Of a DNA stretch of 64,000 nucleotides, positions 1 through 7,888 are shown piece after piece. The DNA comes from JAJFUG01 sp964473155 (GTDB lineage: Bacteria; Gemmatimonadota; Glassbacteria; GWA2-58-10), in contig CAYYNT010000001.1 in NCBI GenBank assembly GCA_964473155.1, forward strand, positions 62,001 to 126,000, in the 5' to 3' direction. Under the pieces are notes generated by a model. The model saw only the letters and a program-made list of their open reading frames with translations. It was not told where the DNA came from and did no database searches. Position numbers and translations under genes: made by a program. Position 1 is the first letter of the stretch. Every line of letters begins with the position of its first letter.

Positions 1-150
1 CCGCACCGATTCCATGCCCCGGCGGTGCCCGAAGACCCTGGGGCGGCCGCGCATCTGGGCCCAGCGCCCGTTGCCGTCCATGATTATAGCCACATGACGG
101 GGGATGTTGCCGTTATCAAGTATTTCCTGCTTCAAATCATCTTCACGCAT
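1..150 (-). CDS. uppS: Undecaprenyl diphosphate synthase, N-terminal part (cut by window edge)
   Basis: Only the first 50 codons are inside the window; the gene continues off the left edge. The translation begins MREDDLKQEI and reaches PRHVAIIMDGNGRWA, the signature of cis-prenyltransferases, including the catalytic aspartate of the MDG motif that binds the diphosphate with Mg2+. The enzyme condenses isopentenyl diphosphates onto farnesyl diphosphate to make the C55 lipid carrier for peptidoglycan and polysaccharides. The ATG at 148-150 is the only start giving the normal short N-terminus; no strong ribosome site precedes it. It lies downstream of frr, as in many bacteria, but an intergenic hairpin at 254-284 may separate the transcripts. 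Confidence 0.93.
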   Translation of the reverse strand, partial: MREDDLKQEILDNGNIPRHVAIIMDGNGRWAQMRGRPRVFGHRRGMESVR

Positions 151-253
151 CAGTAACCATCTGCTGTTCGGATTGCAGGCCAATATTTTGCAGTGGTAAA
201 TTAAAGACATTGACCACGCGGGGCAATAGTAATCGCCCGGTGCGCGGATGTAA

Positions 254-284
254 GAAACCCCGGTCCGGAGCGGACCGGGGTTTC
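254..284 (-). terminator. Perfect 13-bp hairpin between frr and uppS
   Basis: GAAACCCCGGTCC (254-266) pairs perfectly with 272-284 around a 5-nt loop, just after the frr stop at 309. On the minus strand the hairpin is followed by TTACATCC, so the U tract is poor. It may be a weak or factor-assisted terminator, or a processing stem. The rest of 151-308 holds no gene I can support. Confidence 0.5.
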
Positions 285-308
285 CGAATAACTGCATTCA
301 GACAAGGC

Positions 309-866
309 TTAAATTTCCATTATTTCAGCTTCTTTGGTCTTCAGCACGGCATCCAGCTTCTCGATGTAATCATCAGTCAGCTTCTGCACCTCAACCTCCG
401 CCCGGCGCACGATATCCTCGGAAAGCACTTTATCCTTTTCCTGCTTCTTCAACTCGTCATTGGCTTCCTTGCGGTGATGCCGGATCGAGATGCGCCCTGT
501 CTCGGCTATTTTGTGCGCAAACCGGACCAGTTCCTTTCGACGCTCCTCCGTAAGCGCCGGAATGGGGACACGGATCAAATTGCCATCGTTGCTCGGAGTC
601 AGCCCCAGATCGGAGGTCATGATCGCTTTCTGGATCGGCCCGACCATCGACTTGTCCCAGGGCTGCACCACCAGAAGCCTGGGTTCCGGGGCTGACACCG
701 TCCCGAGTTGGTTCAGCGGCATCCTGGAGCCGTAAGCCTCCACATGGATGGTATCGAGCAGGGCCGGAGAGGCCTTGCCAGTACGGATGCTGCTGAACTC
801 GTGACGTATCCCGTCAACCGCGCGCTGCATTTTTTCCTTTGTTTCACTGATTATCTTATCCTTCAT
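309..866 (-). CDS. frr: Ribosome recycling factor
   Basis: A 185-residue protein, the normal length for RRF, which splits post-termination ribosomes together with EF-G in the cytoplasm. Family signatures are visible: IRTGKASPALLD in the first long helix, VQPWDKSMV in the middle domain, and LTEERRKELV with a long charged C-terminal helix. I chose the ATG at 864-866 because it overlaps the pyrH stop as ATGA and is preceded by GGAGG about 7 nt upstream; the frame is open further upstream, but that extension lies inside pyrH. It is the last gene of the rplM-to-frr unit, so its translation is probably coupled to pyrH. Confidence 0.97.
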   Translation of the reverse strand: MKDKIISETKEKMQRAVDGIRHEFSSIRTGKASPALLDTIHVEAYGSRMPLNQLGTVSAPEPRLLVVQPWDKSMVGPIQKAIMTSDLGLTPSNDGNLIRVPIPALTEERRKELVRFAHKIAETGRISIRHHRKEANDELKKQEKDKVLSEDIVRRAEVEVQKLTDDYIEKLDAVLKTKEAEIMEI

Positions 867-1591
867 GATGTCGCCTCCACGATAGAGCCGATTCTGTCCC
901 CGGCCATGATTCTTGGAAGAGCATCCTTTTGCTTCATGTTGAAAACCAGGATCGGGAGCTTGTTGTCCATGCACAGGGTTATGGCGGTCGTATCCATCAC
1001 ACGGATACTCTGGTTCAGGACTTCAAGATACGAAATGCGCGGGATAAAACGGGCGTCCTTGTTTACGACCGGGTCCGCAGTGAAAATACCGTCGACCTTG
1101 GTGGCTTTGATAATAACCTGGCTCTCCGTCTCTATCGCACGGAGAACAGCGGCTGTGTCGGTCGAAAAATAGGGATTTCCCGTGCCCCCGGCAAAAATCA
1201 CGACCCGGCCCTTTTCCAGATGCCTGATCGCGCGGCGGCGGATGTAGGGCTCCGCAAGCTGCTCCATATGGATTGCAGTCATCACCCGGGTCTCCAGGCC
1301 ACGGCTCTCCAGCATGTTCTGAACGGCCAGCGCATTTATCACCGTGGCCAGCATGCCCATGTAATCGGCGGAGACCCGGTCTATCCCGAGCTTGGCGGAG
1401 GTGGTTCCGCGTACGATATTGCCGCCGCCGATCACCATCCCAAGCTGGACTCCCAGGTCATGCACCTTGCATACATCTTCGAGAAGCGTATCCAGAGCAG
1501 TGGAGAAAATAGCGTGGCCCTGCTCTCCGGCCAGTGATTCTCCGCTCAATTTGAGCAGAATGCGGGTGTATCTGAGTTGCGAAGGGTCCAT
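863..1591 (-). CDS. pyrH: UMP kinase
   Basis: A 242-residue protein of the bacterial amino-acid-kinase-fold UMP kinases, which phosphorylate UMP to UDP with ATP in pyrimidine nucleotide synthesis. Visible motifs are KLSGESLAGEQG at the N-terminus (phosphate loop), VIGGGNIVRG (glycine-rich nucleotide site), DYMGMLATVINALA, and FAGGTGNPYFSTDTAA followed by KATKVDGIFTADP, where nucleotides and metal bind. The family is normally allosterically controlled by GTP and UTP. The gene sits between tsf and frr, the conserved bacterial order, and overlaps frr by 4 nt. No strong Shine-Dalgarno site is seen ahead of its ATG, so translation may depend on the upstream genes. Confidence 0.97.
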   Translation of the reverse strand: MDPSQLRYTRILLKLSGESLAGEQGHAIFSTALDTLLEDVCKVHDLGVQLGMVIGGGNIVRGTTSAKLGIDRVSADYMGMLATVINALAVQNMLESRGLETRVMTAIHMEQLAEPYIRRRAIRHLEKGRVVIFAGGTGNPYFSTDTAAVLRAIETESQVIIKATKVDGIFTADPVVNKDARFIPRISYLEVLNQSIRVMDTTAITLCMDNKLPILVFNMKQKDALPRIMAGDRIGSIVEATS

Positions 1592-1671
1592 TGGCGGTTG
1601 TCGTTCCGGAGTGGAAGGATAACGGAGCCCCTTGCGGAGCTCCGTTCACCAATATGCGGCACACCGTCCTG

Positions 1672-2265
1672 TCAGCGTCCCAGCTCGAAACGGGCGAAAC
1701 GGCGCACCTGAACATGCTCGCCGAACTTGGCGGCTGAATTCTTGATCAGCTCGCCGATCGTAATCTCCGGGTTCTTCACGAAAGGCTGATCGACCAGGCA
1801 AACTTCCTGATAATACTTTTCGATCCGTCCTTCGACTATCTTGTCCAGCACATTCTCGGGCTTTCCGGTCTCGCGGGCCTGAGCGCGGTAAATTTCCCTT
1901 TCCTTGTCGAGCTGCTCGGCGGACAGTGTCGAGCGGTCCACGACATCCGGGTTTGAGGCGGCTATGTGCATGGCGAGATCCTTGCACATATTGCCGAAAT
2001 CCTCGGTGCGGGCAACGAAATCGGTCTCGCAGTTAACTTCCACCAGCACTCCGATCTTGCCGCCCATATGGATGTACGAAAACACGCGCCCTTCACGGGT
2101 TTCACGGTCCTCGCGCTTGGCTGCGCGCATGATACCCTTCTTGCGCAGGATTTCGGTAGCTTTATCGGCATCTCCGGCAGCTTCTTCCAGCGCGCGCTTG
2201 CAATCCATCATGCCTGCGCCGGTGGCCTTCCTCAAAGCCTGAATGTTGGCCGCGGTTATTTCCAT
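1672..2265 (-). CDS. tsf: Translation elongation factor Ts, short form
   Basis: EF-Ts exchanges GDP for GTP on EF-Tu. The 197-residue product has the N-terminal UBA-like domain (LRKATGAGMMDCKRALEEA) and one core segment with VLVEVNCETDFVART, followed by a short C-terminal part (EITIGELIKNSAAKFGE). It lacks the long second core repeat and coiled coil of E. coli EF-Ts (about 280 residues) and resembles the roughly 196-residue Thermus type. The ATG at 2263-2265 is chosen because GGGAG lies 5 nt upstream; the frame also opens 8 codons earlier. A hairpin in the rpsB-tsf spacer (2301-2342) may tune its level relative to S2. Confidence 0.95.
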   Translation of the reverse strand: MEITAANIQALRKATGAGMMDCKRALEEAAGDADKATEILRKKGIMRAAKREDRETREGRVFSYIHMGGKIGVLVEVNCETDFVARTEDFGNMCKDLAMHIAASNPDVVDRSTLSAEQLDKEREIYRAQARETGKPENVLDKIVEGRIEKYYQEVCLVDQPFVKNPEITIGELIKNSAAKFGEHVQVRRFARFELGR

Positions 2266-2300
2266 CATTTCTCCCGTTGTGTCTGTCAAAATCAGTGGTA

Positions 2301-2342
2301 GATAAAACTACCGGCCATCAAGAGAACTCTCTCCATGGCCGG
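2301..2342 (-). terminator. Attenuator-like hairpin in the rpsB-tsf spacer
   Basis: CCGGCCAT (2311-2318) pairs with ATGGCCGG (2335-2342), with an inner AGAG/CTCT extension. On the minus strand the stem is followed by TAGTTTTATC. A GC-rich stem plus a short U run between rpsB and tsf looks like a partial terminator that would lower tsf relative to rpsB. A second small stem (gccgc/gcggc, 2349-2365) lies just upstream. Confidence 0.42.
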
Positions 2343-2393
2343 CATCCAGCCGCATAATCAGCGGCCTGATTCACGCATAAACTTTCCGGCCGC

Positions 2394-3251
2394 TTACTCG
2401 CCGGCGCCACCTTCATCGCTGCCCTTTTTCTTGCGCGGGCGCCGGCGGGGACGCCCGGGTCCGCCGCGGCGGGACTGATCGCGATCGACTTCCTCGGCAT
2501 CCTCGGCCTCGGCCTTGCGTCGCATCTCTTCCTCATCCCGGCTCTTGGCGTCGGACGGTTTTTCAACTATCTGCGCCCGTCCGTCCATTACCGCATCCGA
2601 GATAGCCTGTGTGATCAGCTTGACCGAGCGGATAGCGTCATCGTTACCCGGGATCGGCACGGTTGCCAGATCCGGATCGCCGTTGGTGTCAAGCAGGGCG
2701 ATCAGAGGGATGCCCAGCTTGTTGGCCTCGGCCACGGCTATCTTTTCCTTCTGTGCATCCACTATGTATATTACCGCCGGGATGTCGCTCATGGCCTTGA
2801 TGCCTTCCAGGGTCTTCTTGAGCTTCACCAGTTCGCGGTCGAGCGAGAGAGCTTCTTTCTTCGTGCGAAGTTCGAAATCTCCCTCATCCTTCATCCGCTC
2901 GAGTTCGCGCAAGCGGCGTATGTTCTTCTTAATCGTCTGAAAGTTGGTCATCATGCCGCCGAGCCAGCGCTCGTTGACATAATGCATTCCGCAGCGTTCC
3001 GCTTCCTCACGGATAACATCACGCACCTGCTTCTTTGTTCCGACAAACAGGACAGCGCCGCCCTTGCTGGCGATCTTCTCCACCCGCCCGGCGGCATCGC
3101 TAAGCTGGTCGTGGGTTTTCTTCAGGTCGATGATGTGGATCCCGTTACGCTCCGCAAAGATGAATTTCTTCATCTTGGGGTTCCAGCGACGGGTCTGGTG
3201 TCCGAAATGCACTCCCGCTTCCAGCAGGTCCTGAATGCTTGGCAAAGCCAT
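2394..3251 (-). CDS. rpsB: 30S ribosomal protein S2 with charged C-terminal tail
   Basis: S2 binds the small-subunit body late in assembly. The start MALPSIQDLLEAGVHFGHQTRRWNPKM, the block IIDLKKTHDQL, the stretch FVGTKKQVRDVI and the C-terminal DTNGDPDLATVPIPGNDDAIRS are all classic. At 285 residues it is longer than many S2 proteins. Beyond about residue 225 the chain becomes a low-complexity tail, first acidic/arginine-rich (RDEEEMRRKAEAEDAEEVD) and then strongly basic (PGRPRRRPRKKK). The ATG is preceded by GGGGAGG about 8 nt upstream. It follows rpsI after a 105-nt spacer that holds a stable hairpin. Confidence 0.97.
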   Translation of the reverse strand: MALPSIQDLLEAGVHFGHQTRRWNPKMKKFIFAERNGIHIIDLKKTHDQLSDAAGRVEKIASKGGAVLFVGTKKQVRDVIREEAERCGMHYVNERWLGGMMTNFQTIKKNIRRLRELERMKDEGDFELRTKKEALSLDRELVKLKKTLEGIKAMSDIPAVIYIVDAQKEKIAVAEANKLGIPLIALLDTNGDPDLATVPIPGNDDAIRSVKLITQAISDAVMDGRAQIVEKPSDAKSRDEEEMRRKAEAEDAEEVDRDQSRRGGPGRPRRRPRKKKGSDEGGAGE

Positions 3252-3321
3252 CTTTGATGCCTCCCCTTCCGGGTTGCAGAAATCTTTCAGCCACGGCGGA
3301 TGCGCCGGGCTTAAATTGCGC

Positions 3322-3346
3322 GCTGCCGGCCGTAGAGGCCGGTCAG
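3322..3346 (-). promoter_or_regulatory. Stem-loop in the rpsI-rpsB spacer
   Basis: GCTGCCGGCC (3322-3331) and GGCCGGTCAGC (3336-3346) form a 10-bp stem with one bulge and a loop of about 4 nt. No U tract follows on the minus strand, so it is not a normal terminator. A structured leader between ribosomal genes could be a processing site or a protein-binding element for rpsB control; that role is inferred only from position. Confidence 0.35.
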
Positions 3347-3356
3347 CCGAAAAAGG

Positions 3357-3758
3357 TTAACGTTTCGAGAACTGGAAGCGCTTGCGGGCCTTCGGGTGGC
3401 CGTACTTCTTACGCTCGACCATTCTCGGGTCGCGGGTAAGCAGACCGAGCTTGCGCAGCACGGGCCGGTTGTTCTCATCCACCAGCACCAGCGCCCGGGA
3501 CAGAGCCAGGCTGATCGCCCCGGCCTGCCCGGTGAGACCGCCGCCATCCACATTCACCGTCACATCGAAATGACCGAGCGATTCGGTGGCATTAAGCGGC
3601 TGCTCGCAAAGCTGAACATGGGTCGTGCGCGTAAAATAAACGCTCACCGGCCGTCCGTTCACACTCCACTCACCCTTGCCTTTTTTCAGATACACACGGG
3701 CCACGCTGGTCTTGCGCCGCCCGATTGCATGGAACACATTCTGATCCTTGTCCAACAT
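3357..3758 (-). CDS. rpsI: 30S ribosomal protein S9
   Basis: A 133-residue protein with the S9 hallmarks: AIGRRKTSVARVYLKKGKGE near the start, GGGLTGQAGAISLALSRAL in the centre, and the basic C-terminal tail ending KARKRFQFSKR, which reaches the P-site tRNA in the ribosome (the family normally ends in KR). The ATG at 3756-3758 is preceded by AGGAGG at good spacing; the frame extends 12 codons upstream without a better signal. It pairs with rplM as in most bacteria, the L13 stop lying 49 nt upstream. Confidence 0.97.
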   Translation of the reverse strand: MLDKDQNVFHAIGRRKTSVARVYLKKGKGEWSVNGRPVSVYFTRTTHVQLCEQPLNATESLGHFDVTVNVDGGGLTGQAGAISLALSRALVLVDENNRPVLRKLGLLTRDPRMVERKKYGHPKARKRFQFSKR

Positions 3759-3807
3759 TAACTTCCTCCTGTCAAGCCTTTCCTCCGGCGCCATCCGGCA
3801 GGAAGAC

Positions 3808-4236
3808 TCAAATCACCATCTGTTCCGGTTTCTGGGCCTGATGGGGATGTTTCTCCCCGCGATAGACCTTAAGTTTCCTGAGCTGACTGCGGCCGAGACG
3901 GTTGTGCGGCAGCATGCCGCGAACCGCGTGTTCGATCACCCGTTCCGGTTTATCCTTGATCATCTTGCTCAGGTCGGTCAGACGGGCGCCGCCGGGATAT
4001 CCGGAATGACGGAAATAGGTCTTCTGCTCAACCTTGCGGCCGGTCAGACGGACCTTGTCGGCATTGATCACGATGACAAAGTCACCAGTGTCAATATGTT
4101 CGGAGAAGATACGCTTGTTCTTCCCCCTCAGGCGCTGCGCCACCACACTGGCCAGACGGCCCAGCACAACGTCGGTGGCGTCAACCACCAGCCACTGCTT
4201 GTCGATCTCACTTTTCTTAACCGAATAAGTCTGCAT
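3808..4236 (-). CDS. rplM: 50S ribosomal protein L13
   Basis: The 142-residue length is exactly the family norm. It begins MQTYSVKKSEIDKQW and carries WLVVDATDVVLGRLAS, the conserved L13 N-terminal block, then GDFVIVINADKVRLTGRK and AVRGMLPHNRLGR. L13 is an early-assembly protein of the large subunit. The ATG at 4234-4236 has GGAG 5 nt upstream; an in-frame ATG 11 codons earlier lacks one. It is the first gene of the rplM-rpsI-rpsB-tsf-pyrH-frr block, and a good sigma70-type promoter lies about 115-140 bp upstream (4350-4378). Confidence 0.97.
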   Translation of the reverse strand: MQTYSVKKSEIDKQWLVVDATDVVLGRLASVVAQRLRGKNKRIFSEHIDTGDFVIVINADKVRLTGRKVEQKTYFRHSGYPGGARLTDLSKMIKDKPERVIEHAVRGMLPHNRLGRSQLRKLKVYRGEKHPHQAQKPEQMVI

Positions 4237-4349
4237 GAAAGCTCCAACCGGAATGAATCTATCCTGCATATCGTGCGATTATTATAGGAAATCCGGCGGG
4301 ACGCAGCTACGCGGGCCGGATCGGCGAATATCTCCGATAGAGATTACTA

Positions 4350-4378
4350 AAATTAACAGCACGGAACAGCCTTGTCAA
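4350..4378 (-). promoter_or_regulatory. Sigma70-type promoter for the rplM operon
   Basis: On the minus strand TTGACA (4373-4378) is followed after exactly 17 bp by TAATTT (4350-4355). The -35 is perfect; the -10 matches the consensus at three of six positions. The site lies between the upstream barrel gene, which ends at 4409, and rplM, leaving a leader of about 105 nt. Confidence 0.5.
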
Positions 4379-4408
4379 CAGATTTCCAACATACTGCGAG
4401 GAATGATG

Positions 4409-5620
4409 TTACTTTCTTTTTGGACGGGAGACCCAGCGCTCGAAAGCCGAAACTGAAAAAACAAGACGGGTTACGCTTTCCTCAGGATAGCCCGGAGCAT
4501 CGATGCTGCGCTTGCCAAATTCCAGAGTGACGTCCACCAGGCCGGCGTTTTTGCTCACATACATGCCGCTGCCCAGAGCAAAAATGCTCTCGCGCACCGG
4601 ATTGCCGTTTATCTCGAACGGATAGGCAGCGCGTGAATAACCGAAACGCCACGGCACTTTCCTGTAAAGGCGGGGCGAATCCGCACTTGAGGGATGAATC
4701 TCAAGACCCGCTCCCCAGCGCCACTGGTTCACTGAACGCACCCGCGGATCGGACAGCACGCCTATACCGTTCCAGTTCTGCACCTCGTAATCCGTGGAGA
4801 GCGTAAAACGCGAGGCGACACGGTAACTCGCCCCGAGACGCCAGGCAGAGGCCAGATCCTGATCCATCGACTCTTTCAGGCTCACGCCGCCGTTGGTCAT
4901 GACGGTTTTCTTTACCTTTGCCGTCTTGGATAATGTATAAGACAACGCGGCGTTGAAACCCTTGTATGCCCCAAGCACACCGAAAGAAGGACGCACGCAG
5001 GAGTATCTGAAATTGAACTTGTCTATGGTTTTCACGAGATTATCGGAACCGAAATCGATTTCACGCTCGCGGTCTGACTTGCCGATAAGCCAGTCCGCCG
5101 AAACACCCACAGCCAGGTGGCTGGATACGGTGCGCGCCAGCGCGAATCGGCTCACATAGAAACTTCCGGCGGATGAAAATGACCGCGCCGCCTCGCCGGA
5201 TTCCATGAAATCATATGCCTTGCGGTCGGACACCTCCCAAGTCAGGTCACGGTCCTGATACAGGCCCCAGCTCAGCACGAATTTCTTGTATGTAGGGAAA
5301 ACCGCATTAAGCGAAAGATATTCGGTGGCGCGCAGGTTGCTGGTTCCCTCCGGTGTTTTCAGCGAAATATAGTCCTGCGAGAAGGTGCCGTTTATCCCGG
5401 AACGCCAGAAATTGACCAGGCGCGCCGGATTGTTGAACGAAAAATCCTCGCCGCTGATAGCAGAGCTGGCTCCGCCCAGAGCTCGTCCCCGCGCATCATT
5501 GGCGCTCACCGGGATACCGAGGTGCAGCGCTCCGAGCATCGAGTCCGCGCGCAGAGATTGTTCCGGGAGGAAAAGGATCAGCCCCGCAAGAAACAGCAAG
5601 CATTTGATAGCACTACGCAT
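4409..5620 (-). CDS. Outer-membrane beta-barrel protein, PorV/FadL-like
   Basis: A 403-residue protein with a signal peptide (hydrophobic LLFLAGLILFLPEQ, cleavage near SLRADS). The mature start carries ARGRALGGASSAISGEDFSFNNPA, the pattern seen at the N-terminus of PorV/UPF0164 and FadL-type barrels (small residues, D, then NPA). The remainder is a run of alternating amphipathic strands, such as KFVLSWGLYQDR, SHLAVGVSADWLIG and FTLSTDYEVQNW. The exact role is unknown. It follows the CBM96-like lipoprotein gene by 16 nt, so the two are probably co-transcribed and may act together at the outer membrane. PorV-type proteins shuttle type IX cargo to the surface, and such cargo is encoded at 22-37 kb, but that link is inference. 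Confidence 0.75.
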   Translation of the reverse strand: MRSAIKCLLFLAGLILFLPEQSLRADSMLGALHLGIPVSANDARGRALGGASSAISGEDFSFNNPARLVNFWRSGINGTFSQDYISLKTPEGTSNLRATEYLSLNAVFPTYKKFVLSWGLYQDRDLTWEVSDRKAYDFMESGEAARSFSSAGSFYVSRFALARTVSSHLAVGVSADWLIGKSDREREIDFGSDNLVKTIDKFNFRYSCVRPSFGVLGAYKGFNAALSYTLSKTAKVKKTVMTNGGVSLKESMDQDLASAWRLGASYRVASRFTLSTDYEVQNWNGIGVLSDPRVRSVNQWRWGAGLEIHPSSADSPRLYRKVPWRFGYSRAAYPFEINGNPVRESIFALGSGMYVSKNAGLVDVTLEFGKRSIDAPGYPEESVTRLVFSVSAFERWVSRPKRK

Positions 5621-5636
5621 CCTAAGCCTCGGTCAG

Positions 5637-6848
5637 CTAATGCTGCGACTGGGAGGAGGAACCGGCATAAACCGGCAGACCTGAATAGATCACCGTTATA
5701 TATGGATGCCTGGAACTGTCCGCCGCTTCAGGAGAGTAGAATTCGGCATATCCGGCAGTGGTGATATTCACCAGGTTGGCCAGAACCACATAATTCCTGC
5801 TGCCGCCGCCCTCGAGGACCGCTTTCTGAACGGCCTTTGTGACATCCATGACCAGTGTCGTGTCGCTCTCACCGAGCACCATTCCGTAATCCAGGGCCTT
5901 GGTTTCCGAGGTTACGAACTCCAGGCTCTCACTCAGGTAGGTGCTGACCAGAAAACTGTCCACAAAAGCCGCCCTGGCCACGTTCAAATGAATGCTTGCC
6001 CGGTTGATCGTGGCATTTTCAGGAATCTCGGAGAAATCATACCTGAAGAACAGCTGCCGCGCCGGCGAGGCGGATATCAAAAGGTTATCGCTGTTGTCTG
6101 TTCCTGCGAACCGCACGATAGTTGCATCCATGAAGGCGCGGCGGTCAAGCAACTGCTGCTGCGAGGAGCCGGACTCAGTGTAGTAGACCTCCAGCCTCGA
6201 AGCGGTGGGGCTGGTCGGGTAACCCTCGCGGGCCAGTAATTCAACCATCGCATCCTCTCCGCCGCTGGCGATAATCTCCAGCGAGAGCGTCTCCTTCCCC
6301 GGCAGCCAGCTTTTCATCCGCTCAATATCCAGACCCACGGAAACCGTATCGTAAGCATCACCATTGAACGGAGCCTGCCCGAGGGGAGAGGCCTCGTAGT
6401 CTCCGCCCGGCGTGGACCAGAGATCACCCTCCGACGCCTGGTCGAAAGTGACCTCACTTTCCTCGAAATCCTTCTCCAGCCTGTGCACCGAAAGGGTAAG
6501 CGGCAGCGTTCCGCGTGTGCGTATCACATAGAGCTGAATACGGGCTGATTGAATCTGAACACCCGCCGCCAGGGCTGTCCGGAAACTCAGCAGGGTGCGC
6601 AACTCGTAATCCCGCCGGTGTCCGGCCAGGACAGTGGTCTGTAAACCCTTGGCCACCGTGCCGCCGTTGACTGTTTGAATCTCAATCGCCCGGTGAATCT
6701 CGGTTTTAACCGGATCGGAGCCTTCCATCCCTCCGGGAAGAAGGATCATTCCGTTTTTATTGTCTGATTTGGCGGCGCAGGCAACCAGTCCGGCCAGAAC
6801 GGCGGTCAGCAGGATGAACCGGATATATCTGATGGAATGGGATTTCAC
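5637..6848 (-). CDS. Lipoprotein with CBM96/DNRLRE-like domains
   Basis: A 403-residue protein with a lipoprotein signal (RFILLTAVLAGLVAC, lipobox LVAC), so it is probably anchored in the outer membrane. It contains two related beta-sandwich regions: LLSFRTALAAGVQIQSARIQLYV with later LWSTPGGDYEASPLG (about residues 60-210), and FRYDFSEIPENATINRASIHLNV (about 255-390). These match the DNRLRE / CBM96 family, found in surface proteins and some polysaccharide-active proteins. No catalytic residues are recognised. The start is GTG, directly before a Ser/Arg-rich n-region. It is the first gene of a pair with the barrel gene downstream. Confidence 0.7.
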   Translation of the reverse strand: MKSHSIRYIRFILLTAVLAGLVACAAKSDNKNGMILLPGGMEGSDPVKTEIHRAIEIQTVNGGTVAKGLQTTVLAGHRRDYELRTLLSFRTALAAGVQIQSARIQLYVIRTRGTLPLTLSVHRLEKDFEESEVTFDQASEGDLWSTPGGDYEASPLGQAPFNGDAYDTVSVGLDIERMKSWLPGKETLSLEIIASGGEDAMVELLAREGYPTSPTASRLEVYYTESGSSQQQLLDRRAFMDATIVRFAGTDNSDNLLISASPARQLFFRYDFSEIPENATINRASIHLNVARAAFVDSFLVSTYLSESLEFVTSETKALDYGMVLGESDTTLVMDVTKAVQKAVLEGGGSRNYVVLANLVNITTAGYAEFYSPEAADSSRHPYITVIYSGLPVYAGSSSQSQH

Positions 6849-7014
6849 TTTATATCTCTGATTCCGGATTATTCATTACAAAATCGGGATACGGAATAAC
6901 AGAGCCGCCCATCCTTCTTCCAATGCCTGTTCCGCGTCAAGCGGAAAAAGCACCCAGGGGGCGGCCGGTGGACAAAACTAACGCAAGCGGGATGATTGCG
7001 CAACCCTGATCAAC

Positions 7015-7287
7015 TCAAGAGGACAACCGGACATATTGCAGCCGCAGTTGAGTCAGCGAGGCATCCAGGGCATTCTTCTCATCCGCGTCAAGGTTGCCGC
7101 GGGTCTTGTCCTGCAGCACGCCTAACAGATCAATGATCATGCGGGCGAGCTCCAGGTTCTGTTTTTTATCCCCGGACTTCTCCGGGTCGGCGGCGGATTC
7201 GAGATAATTGCCGGCGCTCGAACTGAGCATCAGCACCAGAGTGATAAAATTCGCCAGACCATTGGATGATACACTGGCGTCCGTCAT
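7015..7287 (-). CDS. DUF1844 family protein
   Basis: A 90-residue protein matching DUF1844: a helical stretch GLANFITLVLMLSSSAGNYL, then LELARMIIDLLGVLQDKTRGNLDADEKN, where the IDLL...KT.GNL signature is diagnostic, and a terminal LTQLRLQYVRL helix. The family has no assigned function. The ATG is preceded by GGAGGAAC at good spacing. It follows rnfA by 13 nt and so is the last gene of the Rnf unit here. The next gene, 166 bp further, is unrelated. It is far too short and lacks cysteines, so it cannot substitute for RnfB. Confidence 0.85.
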   Translation of the reverse strand: MTDASVSSNGLANFITLVLMLSSSAGNYLESAADPEKSGDKKQNLELARMIIDLLGVLQDKTRGNLDADEKNALDASLTQLRLQYVRLSS

Positions 7288-7300
7288 ATGTTCCTCCGCC

Positions 7301-7888
7301 TCACCTGAGATTGAAACCGGCGAATCCGAGGAAAGAGATGGACATCAGACCGGCGGAAATCAGGGCGATCGGAATCCCGCGCAGTATCGACGGGATGCGG
7401 GCCAGCTCGATACGTTCACGAATTCCGGCCATCAGCAGCAAAGCCACTGTAAATCCGGCTCCTGCCATCGTACCCTGTGTCAGCGCCTCGACAAAATTCA
7501 GCTTGTCGTTTATGTTCAGCACCGCCACGCCAAGCACGCAGCAGTTGGTCGTGATCAGAGGAAGATATATACCCAGCGCCTGGTAAAGGGACTGGGCGGT
7601 CTTGTTCAGAACTATCTCGACAAACTGCACCAGGGCGGCTATCACCAGGATAAAAACTATGGTGCTCAGATATGTTATATCATAAGGCACCAGAATGTAG
7701 TAATAAATCGGCCAGGTGACAAAAGCGGTCATGGCCATGACAAAGATCACCGCCAGACCCATGCCCACTGCGCTCGACATCTTGCGGCTCACTCCGAAAA
7801 ACGGGCAGAGTCCGAGGAAGCGCGAAAGGACATAGTTGACGATGAAAATATTGCTGATCGTGATGACAAACAGGCGGCCGAAATCCAT
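7301..7888 (-). CDS. rnfA: Rnf complex subunit RnfA
   Basis: A 195-residue integral membrane protein with about six hydrophobic helices, the normal RnfA size. Conserved blocks are NYVLSRFLGLCPFFGVS near the N-terminus and LPLITTNCCVLGVAVLN in the second half; in the Rnf/Nqr families these cysteine-bearing half-helices hold the intramembrane Fe-S cluster between RnfA and RnfE. The complex passes electrons between ferredoxin and NAD+ coupled to Na+ or H+ translocation. The ATG overlaps the rnfE stop (TAATG), so the two are translationally coupled. It is the last recognised rnf gene of the cluster. Confidence 0.95.
   Translation of the reverse strand: MDFGRLFVITISNIFIVNYVLSRFLGLCPFFGVSRKMSSAVGMGLAVIFVMAMTAFVTWPIYYYILVPYDITYLSTIVFILVIAALVQFVEIVLNKTAQSLYQALGIYLPLITTNCCVLGVAVLNINDKLNFVEALTQGTMAGAGFTVALLLMAGIRERIELARIPSILRGIPIALISAGLMSISFLGFAGFNLR

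Noticed and set aside
7015..7287. The small gene after rnfA as a possible RnfB remnant
   Set aside because: It has no cysteine motifs and matches DUF1844.
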